In this document: positions 32,413 through 40,271 of the stretch, in pieces
Numbering within the stretch: position 1 is the stretch's first letter
Layout of the letters: each line of letters begins with the position of its first letter
Assembly (NCBI GenBank): GCA_964444065.1
Contig: CAYUFL010000002.1
Location: 1-64,000, forward strand
Source of the DNA: JBGMEA01 sp964444065
GTDB taxonomy: Bacteria > Bacillota > Clostridia > Eubacteriales > Anaerofustaceae
Direction: 5' to 3'
Length of the DNA stretch: 64,000 nucleotides
The notes under the pieces: model-generated
The model's database searches: none
The model's input: the letters and a program-made list of their open reading frames with translations, nothing else
Told to the model about the DNA's origin: nothing
Program-made: the position numbers and the translations under genes

Positions 32413-34307
32413 GTACGAACAATCAAACAAACCGTCCGCGCGGCGGAGGTATGATGGGAGGCCCGGGCGGAGGACCTCCGGGTATGTCGGCAGGAGAAAA
32501 AGCGAAAGATTTTAAAACAAGTATGAAAAAACTGCTTGGGTATTTGGCACAATATAAAGCAAAGCTGATTGCAGTGATTATTTTTGCGATCAGTTCCACC
32601 GTGTTCATGATTGTCGGTCCGAAGATCCTTGCGAAAGCAACCACAGAACTGTTCCGCGGTCTGATGAGCACAATTGCGGGTGGAGACGGAATTGATTTTG
32701 CCTACATTGCGCACATCATGGTGCTTTTGACCATTCTGTATCTGATCAGTTCTATCTTTTCTTACATGCAGGGGTACATGATGACCGACGTTTCAATGAA
32801 AGTCACCTATAATCTCCGTAATCAGATTATCGAAAAAATCGACCGTATGCCCCTGAACTATTTCGATAAAACCAATAACGGCGAAATCCTCTCCCGCGTT
32901 ACCAATGACGTTGATACACTCAGCCAATCACTGAATCAAAGTGTCACGCAGCTGATCACATCCGCTGCGACAATCATCGGTGTGCTTGTCATGATGCTGA
33001 CGATCAGCCTTTCGCTCACGGTAGTGGCGCTTTGTATTATCCCACTCTCCATGTTGCTGATTATGCAGATCATCAAACGCTCACAGAAGCATTTTAAACA
33101 GCAGCAGGAATATCTCGGACATATCAACGGACACGTCGAAGAGATGTACGGCGGGCATGTCGTCATGAAAGCATTCAACGGCGAAGAACGCTCAGTGGAA
33201 CAATTTGACGGATACAACGACAGTCTGTACCACGCTGCATGGAAAGCACAGTTTCTTTCCGGTCTCGTAATGCCGATCATGACCTCCATCGGAAACCTCG
33301 GTTATGTAGTGATCTGTATTTTAGGCGGTTGGCTTGCATCGCAGGGAACAATCACCGTCGGCAGCATTCAGGCATTTATCCAATATGTCCGTTCCTTCAC
33401 ACAACCGATTACACAGATTGCAAATATCTCGAATATTCTGCAGCAAACGGCTGCAGCGGCTGAACGTGTCTTTGAATTCCTCGGGGAAGAAGAAGAACCG
33501 GCCGATCATGCGATCTACCATATTGCTGACAGCAAAAACACAGCGGATGACACCGCATCAATTCCGGTCAGCGGAAATGTGGAATTCAAAAATGTAAAAT
33601 TCGGTTATTCTCCTGATAAAATGGTGATCCACGATTTTTCCGCAACGATCAAACAAGGACAGAAAGTCGCACTTGTCGGTCCGACCGGCGCAGGAAAAAC
33701 AACGATTGTCAAACTGCTGATGCGTTTTTACGACATCGACAGCGGTCAGATCCTCTTGGACGGTCATGACATTCACGATTTCGATAAAGATGATCTGCGC
33801 AGTGTCTTCGGCATGGTATTGCAGGACACGTGGCTGTACAACGGCACCATCCGTGACAATATCAGATACGGAAAACTCGACGCGACCGATGCGGAAGTGG
33901 AAGCTGCGGCGAAAGCCGCACAGGTGGATCACTTTGTACGCACACTGCCGAACTCGTACGATATGGAACTCAATGAAGAAGCCAGTAATGTCTCTCAGGG
34001 ACAAAAACAGCTTTTAACCATCGCTCGGGCGATTCTGGCAGATCCGAAAGTGCTGATTCTGGACGAAGCGACCAGCTCGGTTGATACCCGTACGGAAATA
34101 TTGATCCAGAAAGCGATGGATCGTCTGATGGAAGGGCGTACCAGTTTTGTCATCGCCCACCGTCTGTCCACCATCCGCAACGCGGATCTGATTCTTTGCA
34201 TCAACGAAGGCGACATTGTCGAACAGGGCACACATGAAGAACTGATGGCAAAAGGCGGTTTCTACGCGAAACTGTACAACAGCCAATTCGATAAAATTTC
34301 GGCATAA
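32409..34307 (+). CDS. ABC exporter half-transporter, subunit 2
   Basis: A 632-residue partner of the preceding protein. It starts with a Gly/Pro/Met-rich tail (about 8-28), then six membrane helices (about 45-350) and an ATPase with Walker A GPTGAGKTT, Q-loop MVLQDTWLY, an atypical signature VSQGQKQ and Walker B LILDEATSSVD with the catalytic Glu. Together the two form a type IV heterodimeric exporter of the multidrug/BmrCD kind. The substrate is unknown; MarR control suggests drug or peptide efflux. The ATG overlaps the upstream stop (ATGA). Confidence 0.93.
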   Translation: MSTNNQTNRPRGGGMMGGPGGGPPGMSAGEKAKDFKTSMKKLLGYLAQYKAKLIAVIIFAISSTVFMIVGPKILAKATTELFRGLMSTIAGGDGIDFAYIAHIMVLLTILYLISSIFSYMQGYMMTDVSMKVTYNLRNQIIEKIDRMPLNYFDKTNNGEILSRVTNDVDTLSQSLNQSVTQLITSAATIIGVLVMMLTISLSLTVVALCIIPLSMLLIMQIIKRSQKHFKQQQEYLGHINGHVEEMYGGHVVMKAFNGEERSVEQFDGYNDSLYHAAWKAQFLSGLVMPIMTSIGNLGYVVICILGGWLASQGTITVGSIQAFIQYVRSFTQPITQIANISNILQQTAAAAERVFEFLGEEEEPADHAIYHIADSKNTADDTASIPVSGNVEFKNVKFGYSPDKMVIHDFSATIKQGQKVALVGPTGAGKTTIVKLLMRFYDIDSGQILLDGHDIHDFDKDDLRSVFGMVLQDTWLYNGTIRDNIRYGKLDATDAEVEAAAKAAQVDHFVRTLPNSYDMELNEEASNVSQGQKQLLTIARAILADPKVLILDEATSSVDTRTEILIQKAMDRLMEGRTSFVIAHRLSTIRNADLILCINEGDIVEQGTHEELMAKGGFYAKLYNSQFDKISA

Positions 34308-34328
34308 AACAGTACTTTCATCAAATAG

Positions 34329-34366
34329 AAAAGTCCCTGAGCGTTTTATCCGCTTAGGGACTTTTG
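34329..34366 (+). terminator. Intrinsic terminator after the ABC operon
   Basis: AAAAGTCCCT pairs with AGGGACTTTT around a partly paired loop. It lies between convergent genes and could work on both strands. Confidence 0.85.
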
Positions 34367-34382
34367 ATCGTTTCTGAGCCGG

Positions 34383-35324
34383 CTACATAATGCCCATCGT
34401 CCGCGCCGCAAACATGAGTACAAACAATGACACTGCCGAAAACAACGTCGTGCTCACCACCATATGCGAAGCCAGTCGGTCGTCACACGCCATATGCTTC
34501 GCCATTATACTGCTCGAAACAGCCACGGGAGAAGCAAATGCCGTCATAATGATGACGAAATCCAACCCTCGAAAGCCAAGCAGATAAGCCGCCGTTAAGA
34601 CAAAAGCAGGCATAATCAGCAGTTTGATTGCGGTTCCGATTACAATGGCTTTTGTGTTGCCTCGAATGCTGCTCATGTCGAACTCCGCACCCAAAAGCAA
34701 TAACGCAAACGGTGTTGCCATTGCGGCAATCTGACTGAGTGCGCTGTCGAGAAACGACGGGAAATCGACTTTTAATAAATTCAGTGCCAAAGCAAGCGCA
34801 ATACTCACTATAAATGGGTTTGTGATCAGGTTTTTCGCAAGCCCCTTCATGCCGCTCTTATGGCTGCTGTTAAACGTAGACAACGCAAGCACTGCAAAAA
34901 AATTCACGGTCGGCACATATACCGCAGCAACGACAGAGACCTCTACAGCGCCAGTCACACCGTAAATCAGCTGACAGATCGGAATCCCGATGAGAATGTA
35001 ATTGCTGCGCGTCACCGCCTGTATCATCGTTCCGCGTCTGCCGTTGTCTTTTACAAACAACGGAATCAGCAGGAATGCGAGCGCATTGATCGCAACGATC
35101 CCGCAAAATATAAAAAGGATCAGCTTCCCGTTAAAGACCGCTTTCAGATCAGCATCGAAAACATTCTTAAACAACAAGACAGGCAACAGAAACAAAAATG
35201 CCAACCGATCTGCGGTATGAAGAAACGCTTCATTGACAAATTTCGTTTTACGCAGCAAAAACCCTGCAAGTATGATCACAAATAAAGGAAAGACAATATT
35301 GGCCGAAAACAATAAGTTACTCAT
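34383..35324 (-). CDS. AEC family (auxin efflux carrier-like) transporter
   Basis: A 313-residue membrane protein with about ten helices in two similar halves, e.g. IVFPLFVIILAGFLLRKTKFV and FALLLLGAEFDMSSIRGN, the pattern of malonate/auxin carriers. The substrate is unknown. The ATG at 35324 gives the family start MSNLLFSANIVFPLF; a longer frame to 35375 has no support. A TATAAT box ends 7 nt before this ATG and no ribosome site is present, so the mRNA is probably leaderless. It is a single gene. Confidence 0.9.
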   Translation of the reverse strand: MSNLLFSANIVFPLFVIILAGFLLRKTKFVNEAFLHTADRLAFLFLLPVLLFKNVFDADLKAVFNGKLILFIFCGIVAINALAFLLIPLFVKDNGRRGTMIQAVTRSNYILIGIPICQLIYGVTGAVEVSVVAAVYVPTVNFFAVLALSTFNSSHKSGMKGLAKNLITNPFIVSIALALALNLLKVDFPSFLDSALSQIAAMATPFALLLLGAEFDMSSIRGNTKAIVIGTAIKLLIMPAFVLTAAYLLGFRGLDFVIIMTAFASPVAVSSSIMAKHMACDDRLASHMVVSTTLFSAVSLFVLMFAARTMGIM

Positions 35325-35331
35325 AGCAATT

Positions 35332-35361
35332 ATTATACTATAGACAGAGGATGCGGCACAA
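35332..35361 (-). promoter_or_regulatory. Promoter giving a leaderless mRNA for the AEC transporter
   Basis: On the minus strand, TTGTGC (35361-35356), 18-nt spacer, TATAAT (35337-35332). The ATG at 35324 is 7 nt downstream, the usual distance to a transcription start. Confidence 0.65.
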
Positions 35362-35381
35362 CGTGACTGTTTCAAGTGTAC

Positions 35382-35415
35382 AAAAAAATAAGAAGCTTTC
35401 GCCCCTTATCTTCTT
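35382..35415 (-). terminator. Probable terminator of rplS
   Basis: On the minus strand AAGAAG, overlapping the stop codon, pairs with CTTCTT, followed by ATTTTTTT. Confidence 0.6.
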
Positions 35416-35750
35416 TTTTCTTTCACTTTAACCGCTTTGCCAACCCTGTCTCTCAAGTAGTTGAGCTTAGCTCTACGTACTTTACCGCTTCTCACCACTT
35501 CAATCTTTTCGATTCTGGGAGAGTGTAGCGGGAAGGTTCGTTCCACGCCTACACCGTAAGAAATTTTTCTTACCGTGAAGGTTTCTCGTGAGCCGCCGTT
35601 TTGACGTTTGAGCACAATACCTTCAAAAATCTGAATACGTTCGCGTTTTCCTTCGACAACTTTTACGTGTACTTTTACTGTATCGCCGATGAAAAACGGA
35701 GCAATATCTTCTCTGATGTTTTCTTGTTCCACGATTTTAATCAAATCCAT
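35406..35750 (-). CDS. rplS: Ribosomal protein bL19
   Basis: A 114-residue protein with the L19 pattern: GDTVKVHVKVVEGKRERIQ, FEGIVLKRQNGGSRETFTVRK, GVGVERTFPLHSPRIEKIEV and RAKLNYLRDR. GGAAGGAGG precedes the ATG. It is not next to trmD or rimM here, which are its common neighbours. Confidence 0.97.
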   Translation of the reverse strand: MDLIKIVEQENIREDIAPFFIGDTVKVHVKVVEGKRERIQIFEGIVLKRQNGGSRETFTVRKISYGVGVERTFPLHSPRIEKIEVVRSGKVRRAKLNYLRDRVGKAVKVKEKRR

Positions 35751-35855
35751 TTTGTGCTCCTCCTTCCTTCCAAAGCGTTCTTGTATATAACAGAGGACCG
35801 CCGTAATAGCTTAAATAGTATATCACAGACCGCCGAAAAAAGTAAAGTAAATTTT

Positions 35856-36518
35856 CTATTCCAGCAATTTAATATGCGAAAAATCGTAATTACCGATATT
35901 CTCGATTACATCATTGATCATATTTTCGAACTGATTGGGATCAATTCCCAACAGACGCATCGTATTCGTTTGAATAATGCGATACAGATTAACTACACTC
36001 AATTCGGGAAAATATCCGTTCAGATAATCGAGCAGAATTTCCTGTCTTGCTCCCAGATCGGCATAAGTAAAATACTTATAGTCAAATTTACTTATATCGA
36101 TCCCGAACGCGTCAATGATCGAACGATAAACGGTATCCATTCCATGAATCATAATTGAGTGGTGGTTCTTTTTTTTGTATACCATTTCCTTATAAAATCT
36201 CAGTGCATTTTTGTCGTTAAAAATATTCGAAAAATAGATCAGCCACAAATTCAGCATCTTTGCATAGTAATGGGTCAATTTTGGCATGGCTTGTTCGATG
36301 TATTGATGAATGCACTCGATATACCGATCCATTATTTCATATGCGATCGTTTCTTTTGTCGGAAAATAATAATTCAGATTGCCGGCAGCAATTCCGGCGG
36401 CGGACGAAATATCTTTGATCAGCACCTGATCGTAGCCTTTTTGTCGAAACAACTCTTTTGAAATTTCGACAATTTTTTCTTTTGTCTTATCTCCTTTGGT
36501 CTGAGCCGTAATCATCAT
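35856..36518 (-). CDS. TetR/AcrR family transcriptional regulator
   Basis: A 220-residue protein with an N-terminal HTH domain: KEKIVEISKELFRQKGYDQV, IKDISSAAGIAAGNLNYYF and PTKETIAYEIMDR. The C-terminal ligand domain is rich in Tyr and Phe and not assignable. ATG 36518 has GGGGA upstream; the frame is open to 36563 but that ATG lies inside the promoter. A 39-bp palindrome overlaps its -35 box, so it probably represses itself. No obvious target operon lies next to it. Confidence 0.88.
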   Translation of the reverse strand: MMITAQTKGDKTKEKIVEISKELFRQKGYDQVLIKDISSAAGIAAGNLNYYFPTKETIAYEIMDRYIECIHQYIEQAMPKLTHYYAKMLNLWLIYFSNIFNDKNALRFYKEMVYKKKNHHSIMIHGMDTVYRSIIDAFGIDISKFDYKYFTYADLGARQEILLDYLNGYFPELSVVNLYRIIQTNTMRLLGIDPNQFENMINDVIENIGNYDFSHIKLLE

Positions 36519-36549
36519 TGCAAAGTCCCCGTTTCCGAATCTTTTTTTT

Positions 36550-36579
36550 ATTGTACCATACAATAATAAAATTTGTAAA
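36550..36579 (-). promoter_or_regulatory. Promoter of the TetR gene
   Basis: On the minus strand, TTTACA (36579-36574), 18-nt spacer, TACAAT (36555-36550). The -35 box overlaps the palindrome at 36577-36615. Confidence 0.6.
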
Positions 36580-36615
36580 TATATTATGATATATAAATAA
36601 TATCATAATATATTT
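36577..36615. promoter_or_regulatory. 39-bp perfect palindrome, probable TetR operator
   Basis: AAATATATTATGATAT (36577-36592), 7-nt spacer, ATATCATAATATATTT (36600-36615): 16 of 16 bases match. It covers the upstream side of the TetR promoter. It is very AT-rich, so a cruciform is also possible. Confidence 0.7.
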
Positions 36616-36971
36616 TTTCCTTGCCCGATCTGTTCTGCGCATTTGTCACAAAGGAAATTGCCTTCATTTTTGTATCAAATTCACAACGGTCTCCGACCGA
36701 TTTCGCACACTGCCCGTGTACTTGGCTGATCTTCGATTCACCCGTGTTTTTGTCTTTTCCCGATTTGTTCCTCATATCAGACAAAAAAACCGTATTATAG
36801 TCAATATGGTTTTTTGCCGTCATATCCATGCAATTTTGAACAAAATTGTTGATAACCTGTGGACAATGTTTATAACATTGTGGAAAGTTTTGATAACCCC
36901 TCGCGGAACACCTCTATTATTAAGGATTTTTGAGGTGGCTCTTTGTTAATAACTCTTTTATATATCATTTA
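36616..36971. other. Intergenic stretch with DnaA-box-like motifs
   Basis: About 355 bp without a convincing gene. At 36840-36900 there are TTGATAACC (36849, 36890), TGTGGACAA (36858) and TGTGGAAAG (36879); the last two resemble the inverted DnaA box TGTGGATAA and are 21 bp apart. dnaA is not in the window, so origin function is only a possibility. Confidence 0.4.
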
Positions 36972-37211
36972 TTATTGTATCTTCAAAATAAAAATCGTAA
37001 TTCCAGGATTCATACTTATGATTTTTTTCTTAATGCGCGGATGGTGAAACTCGTTGCGGACAAATTCCAACAGGCGTTTCCCCTGGCGATATCCGTGCAC
37101 AACGACCAATTCTTCCAACGAATCATCCGCATATTCCAAAAAATAATCCAGTTCGGCTTCGGCCTCTCCGGCTGTCATACCATGAATGTCTATTTCTTTT
37201 GTTCCGTTCAT
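36972..37211 (-). CDS. Stand-alone Smr domain protein
   Basis: A 79-residue protein made almost entirely of an Smr (small MutS-related) domain: EIDIHGMTAGEAEAELDYFL with the DxH motif and ELVVVHGYRQGKRLLEFVR. In MutS2 this domain acts as a nuclease or nucleic-acid-binding module; here it stands alone. The C-terminus is short and hydrophobic (ITIFILKIQ). AAGGTG precedes the ATG. It follows rlmB after 23 nt and is probably co-transcribed with it. Confidence 0.82.
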   Translation of the reverse strand: MNGTKEIDIHGMTAGEAEAELDYFLEYADDSLEELVVVHGYRQGKRLLEFVRNEFHHPRIKKKIISMNPGITIFILKIQ

Positions 37212-37234
37212 GAAAACACCTTGCTTGTTATTGG

Positions 37235-38350
37235 TTATCCCCGCTGCCTTGCCGCTTCAAACAATACAATTCCTGCCGCGACCGACGCGTTAAGGGAATC
37301 CAGTTGACCTTTCATGGGGATTTTGGCAGAAAAATCACATCTGCTTTTGATCAGTCGTCCAATCCCTTCCCCTTCACTGCCCACCACAACGAGCAGCGGC
37401 ATATCATAATCAATTTTATAGAATGCTTCGCCTTCCATATCGCAGCATACAGCAAAAATTCCTTTTTCTTTGAGCATTTCAATTGTCTGTGCCAGATTTG
37501 AGACCTGCGCAATTTTCAAATATTCCACGCTTCCCGCGGATGCTTTATAGATTCCTTCACTGATTGCAGCACTTCTTCGTTTGGATATGATGACGCCGTG
37601 CGCACCCGCGCAATAAGCACTTCGAATAATTGCGCCTGCATTGTGCGGATCGGTAATTTCGTCAAGCATCACAAAAAATGGTTTCTCTCCGCTTTTCGCT
37701 GCGACATCAAGCAGTTCTTCCACATCACAGAACACAATCGGCGAACACAGCGCAACAACACCCTGATGCCTTCCGCCTTCTGTCATGAAATCCAGTTTTC
37801 GTTTATCAGTCATTTGCACGAAAATATTACGGTCTTTCGCCATGTTAATAATGGTTGCTATTGTGTGATCCGTTTCCCCTTGTGCCACATACAACTTATT
37901 GATGTTTCGATCATTGCGCAGCGCTTCCTTAACGGGATTTCTGCCAATCACCTTTGCGTAATCCGCATTGCTTTCTTCAAATGATTTCCCTGTCTCGTAA
38001 GCAGATTCTCTGTTTTCCGAAGGGTATCTTTTGTTCTCCGATACAAATCGGCTGTCTTTCGCAGGATATCTTCTGCCTTCCGAAGACGATTCTCTCCCTT
38101 TCGGAGCATATTTTCTGCCTTCTGCAGATAATTCTTTGCCTTTCGAAGGATATTTTCTGCCCTCAGATGATACTTCTTTTCCCTTTGAAGGGTATTTTCT
38201 GCCTTCCGAGGATATTTCTTTTCCCTTAGCAGGGTATTTTCTGCCTTCCGAGGATATTTCTTTTCCCTTAGCAGGGTATTTTTTTCCGTCCGTAGATGGT
38301 TTTCTCGTCCCGGATTGTTTTTTCTCGTAATTCTTTTTATATTCTGGCAT
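37235..38350 (-). CDS. rlmB: TrmH/RlmB-type 2'-O-ribose RNA methyltransferase with repeat tail
   Basis: A SPOUT methyltransferase, likely modifying 23S rRNA G2251. The catalytic region (about 130-371) has VIGRNPVKEALRNDRNINK, LDEITDPHNAGAIIRSAYC, VVGSEGEGIGRL and IPMKGQLDSLNASVAAGI. The first 120 residues are unusual: after a basic start, seven copies of a 14-residue unit (GRKYPAKGKEISSE type) fill positions 22-119. RlmB is normally about 240-250 aa, so this is a large extra tail, charged and probably disordered. The tail could bind RNA, but that is inference. Confidence 0.92.
   Translation of the reverse strand: MPEYKKNYEKKQSGTRKPSTDGKKYPAKGKEISSEGRKYPAKGKEISSEGRKYPSKGKEVSSEGRKYPSKGKELSAEGRKYAPKGRESSSEGRRYPAKDSRFVSENKRYPSENRESAYETGKSFEESNADYAKVIGRNPVKEALRNDRNINKLYVAQGETDHTIATIINMAKDRNIFVQMTDKRKLDFMTEGGRHQGVVALCSPIVFCDVEELLDVAAKSGEKPFFVMLDEITDPHNAGAIIRSAYCAGAHGVIISKRRSAAISEGIYKASAGSVEYLKIAQVSNLAQTIEMLKEKGIFAVCCDMEGEAFYKIDYDMPLLVVVGSEGEGIGRLIKSRCDFSAKIPMKGQLDSLNASVAAGIVLFEAARQRG
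37994..38287 (-). repeat. Seven tandem 42-bp repeats inside rlmB
   Basis: The units encode 14 residues each. The two copies nearest the gene start are nearly identical in DNA (38187-38270), while distal copies have drifted (to NKRYPSENRESAYE). The length is a multiple of three, so the frame is kept. A gain of copies at the 5' end is likely. Confidence 0.92.
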
Positions 38351-38371
38351 AGGATACCGCTTTCTTCTTAT

Positions 38372-39724
38372 TTAGGATTCATGGTTTTCTTGGTAAATAA
38401 CCGGATCTGCGTTAACAAATTTTGTGTACTCTTTCAGAAATGAAAGCTTCACTGTCCCGGTTTCGCCGTTACGATGTTTGGCGATAATCAGTTCCGTCAG
38501 ATCGTTTTCTGCATCTTTGTTATAATAACTGTCTCTATACAGCAGAATGACCACGTCCGCATCCTGCTCGATTGCACCAGATTCACGCAAATCGGAAAGA
38601 ATCGGGCGTCTGTCTCCCCTGCTTTCCGGGCTTCTGGAAAGCTGAGAAAGGGCAACCACCGGGCAGCTCAGTTCTTTTGCCAAAGCTTTGAGTTCTCTCG
38701 AAATAACCGATATCTCCTGCTGACGGTTCTCGGTACGCTGCGTTGTGCTCATCAGCTGCAGATAATCGATAACCACCATATCCAAGCCCTGCGTCGCTTT
38801 GAGTTTTCGCAGTTTGGAACGTACCTCGCCAACGGAAATCCCCGAGGTATCATCAATAAAGAGCCGCACATCCGATTCCTGCACCGCACTGTTCAAGACC
38901 GTAATTTTTTTCCATTCACCGTCGCTCTGCGTACCCAGCTTTATTTTTTTGCTGTTGACTTCGGTTTCACCTGAGATAATACGCATAATCAGTTGCTCGC
39001 ATGACATTTCCAGACTGAAAAAAGCAACTGTTTTCTTTCCGCGGAAAGAAGCATTCTGTGCAATATTAAGCCCGAGCGCGGTTTTCCCCATGCTCGGTCT
39101 TGCTGCAATCAGCACCATATCCGACGGCTGCAATCCGCTTGTGATGAGGTCTAACTCTTTGTATCCCGTCGGCACACCGGTCATATTATTGTTCTGCTGA
39201 TACAACTCTCCGATTTTAATGAGCGCAGGCTTCATCGCTTCTTTCAGAGAGATAAATTCGCTTCGGGTCTTATTCACCGACAGATTGTAAACAAATCGTT
39301 CTGCTTCTTCGATAATCTGAGCGACCGGTTCCTTGTTTTCAAAGCATTTTGCGATCAGATCCCCAAATGACTGGATCATTTCGCGCAAGGTTGCTTTTTC
39401 ACTGACAATACGGCAATACTGCTCAATATTACGGGCAGAAGGAACAATATCCGTCAGCTCCGCCAGATAAGTCGGACTGATTTTATCGTGAATGCCGTTG
39501 CTTCTCAGCCGATCAAGAATCGTCACCGGATCAACCGCGTATCCGTCCCGGCTCAGTTGAGCAATTGCGGTGAAAATCCATTTGTTCTGATCGATGTAAA
39601 AATCATCTTCCCTGAGAAAATCCAGCGCGGCAATCACTGCATTTTTGTCCAGCATCATGGAACCGAGTACCGATTTCTCCGCATCCTCACTATATGGAGG
39701 CGTTTTGGCAAAAATACTGCTCAT
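38372..39724 (-). CDS. dnaB: Replicative DNA helicase
   Basis: Hexameric fork helicase, 450 aa. The N-terminal domain (about 5-110) has PPYSEDAEKSVLGSMMLD; the RecA-like domain (about 175-445) has Walker A ARPSMGKTALGLN, FFSLEMS, MVVIDYLQLM (Walker B) and LSQLSRSPESR. No intein is present. It lies 17 nt after rplI, the usual Bacillota neighbour, and before rlmB. Confidence 0.97.
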   Translation of the reverse strand: MSSIFAKTPPYSEDAEKSVLGSMMLDKNAVIAALDFLREDDFYIDQNKWIFTAIAQLSRDGYAVDPVTILDRLRSNGIHDKISPTYLAELTDIVPSARNIEQYCRIVSEKATLREMIQSFGDLIAKCFENKEPVAQIIEEAERFVYNLSVNKTRSEFISLKEAMKPALIKIGELYQQNNNMTGVPTGYKELDLITSGLQPSDMVLIAARPSMGKTALGLNIAQNASFRGKKTVAFFSLEMSCEQLIMRIISGETEVNSKKIKLGTQSDGEWKKITVLNSAVQESDVRLFIDDTSGISVGEVRSKLRKLKATQGLDMVVIDYLQLMSTTQRTENRQQEISVISRELKALAKELSCPVVALSQLSRSPESRGDRRPILSDLRESGAIEQDADVVILLYRDSYYNKDAENDLTELIIAKHRNGETGTVKLSFLKEYTKFVNADPVIYQENHES

Positions 39725-39741
39725 TTTATTCTCCGCATGTT

Positions 39742-40185
39742 TTATTCGTTTTCAACCGTTACACTGATTGTTGTATCCACTTCGGGATGCAATTTGATTT
39801 TCACGGAATACGTTCCGGTCGTTTTAATCGCATCGGTCTGAATTTTACGCTTGTCGATCTCGATCCCGACCGATTGGTGTACTGCTTCTGCGATGTCTTT
39901 CGACGTCACGGCACCGTACAGTTTTCCGTCCGGACCGGACTTTGCCCGAAGGGTAATCGATTGATCCAGAATCTTGTTTTTCACTTCAACCGCTTCTGCC
40001 TTGATCTGCGCTTCCAGTGCTTTCTGCGCAGCAATCTGATCAGAAAGAATTTTCATATTTTCTTCGTTTGCAACAACTGCCAGCCCCTTTGCAAACAGAT
40101 AATTGTTTGCATATCCGGATTTGACTTCGATAACCTGCTGCTGCTTTCCGACGTTTGTGACATCTTTTAACAGTATTACTTTCAT
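39742..40185 (-). CDS. rplI: Ribosomal protein bL9
   Basis: A 147-residue protein with the L9 N-terminal domain (MKVILLKDVTNVGKQQQVIEVK, SGYANNYLFAKGLA), the long connecting helix and the C-terminal domain (LYGAVTSKDIAEAV). An ATG also occurs at 40191, but AAGGAG lies only 1 nt before it and 7 nt before 40185, so 40185 is preferred. A TATAAT box at about 40245-40250 (minus) may give its own promoter. Confidence 0.96.
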   Translation of the reverse strand: MKVILLKDVTNVGKQQQVIEVKSGYANNYLFAKGLAVVANEENMKILSDQIAAQKALEAQIKAEAVEVKNKILDQSITLRAKSGPDGKLYGAVTSKDIAEAVHQSVGIEIDKRKIQTDAIKTTGTYSVKIKLHPEVDTTISVTVENE

Positions 40186-40271
40186 TTGCATGCTCCTTAT
40201 CCGACAATACGGAGACCCGCATTGCTTTACTCATATTTTTATTATACTAGATGTAGACCTGTAAAGGAATA

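Noticed and set aside
36584..36829. Minus-strand 81-codon frame with several Cys and Lys
   Set aside because: No ribosome site, overlaps the TetR palindrome, and no family pattern.
37994..38287. Possible CRISPR array because of regular 42-bp repeats
   Set aside because: Repeats are contiguous without spacers and encode an in-frame protein tail of RlmB.
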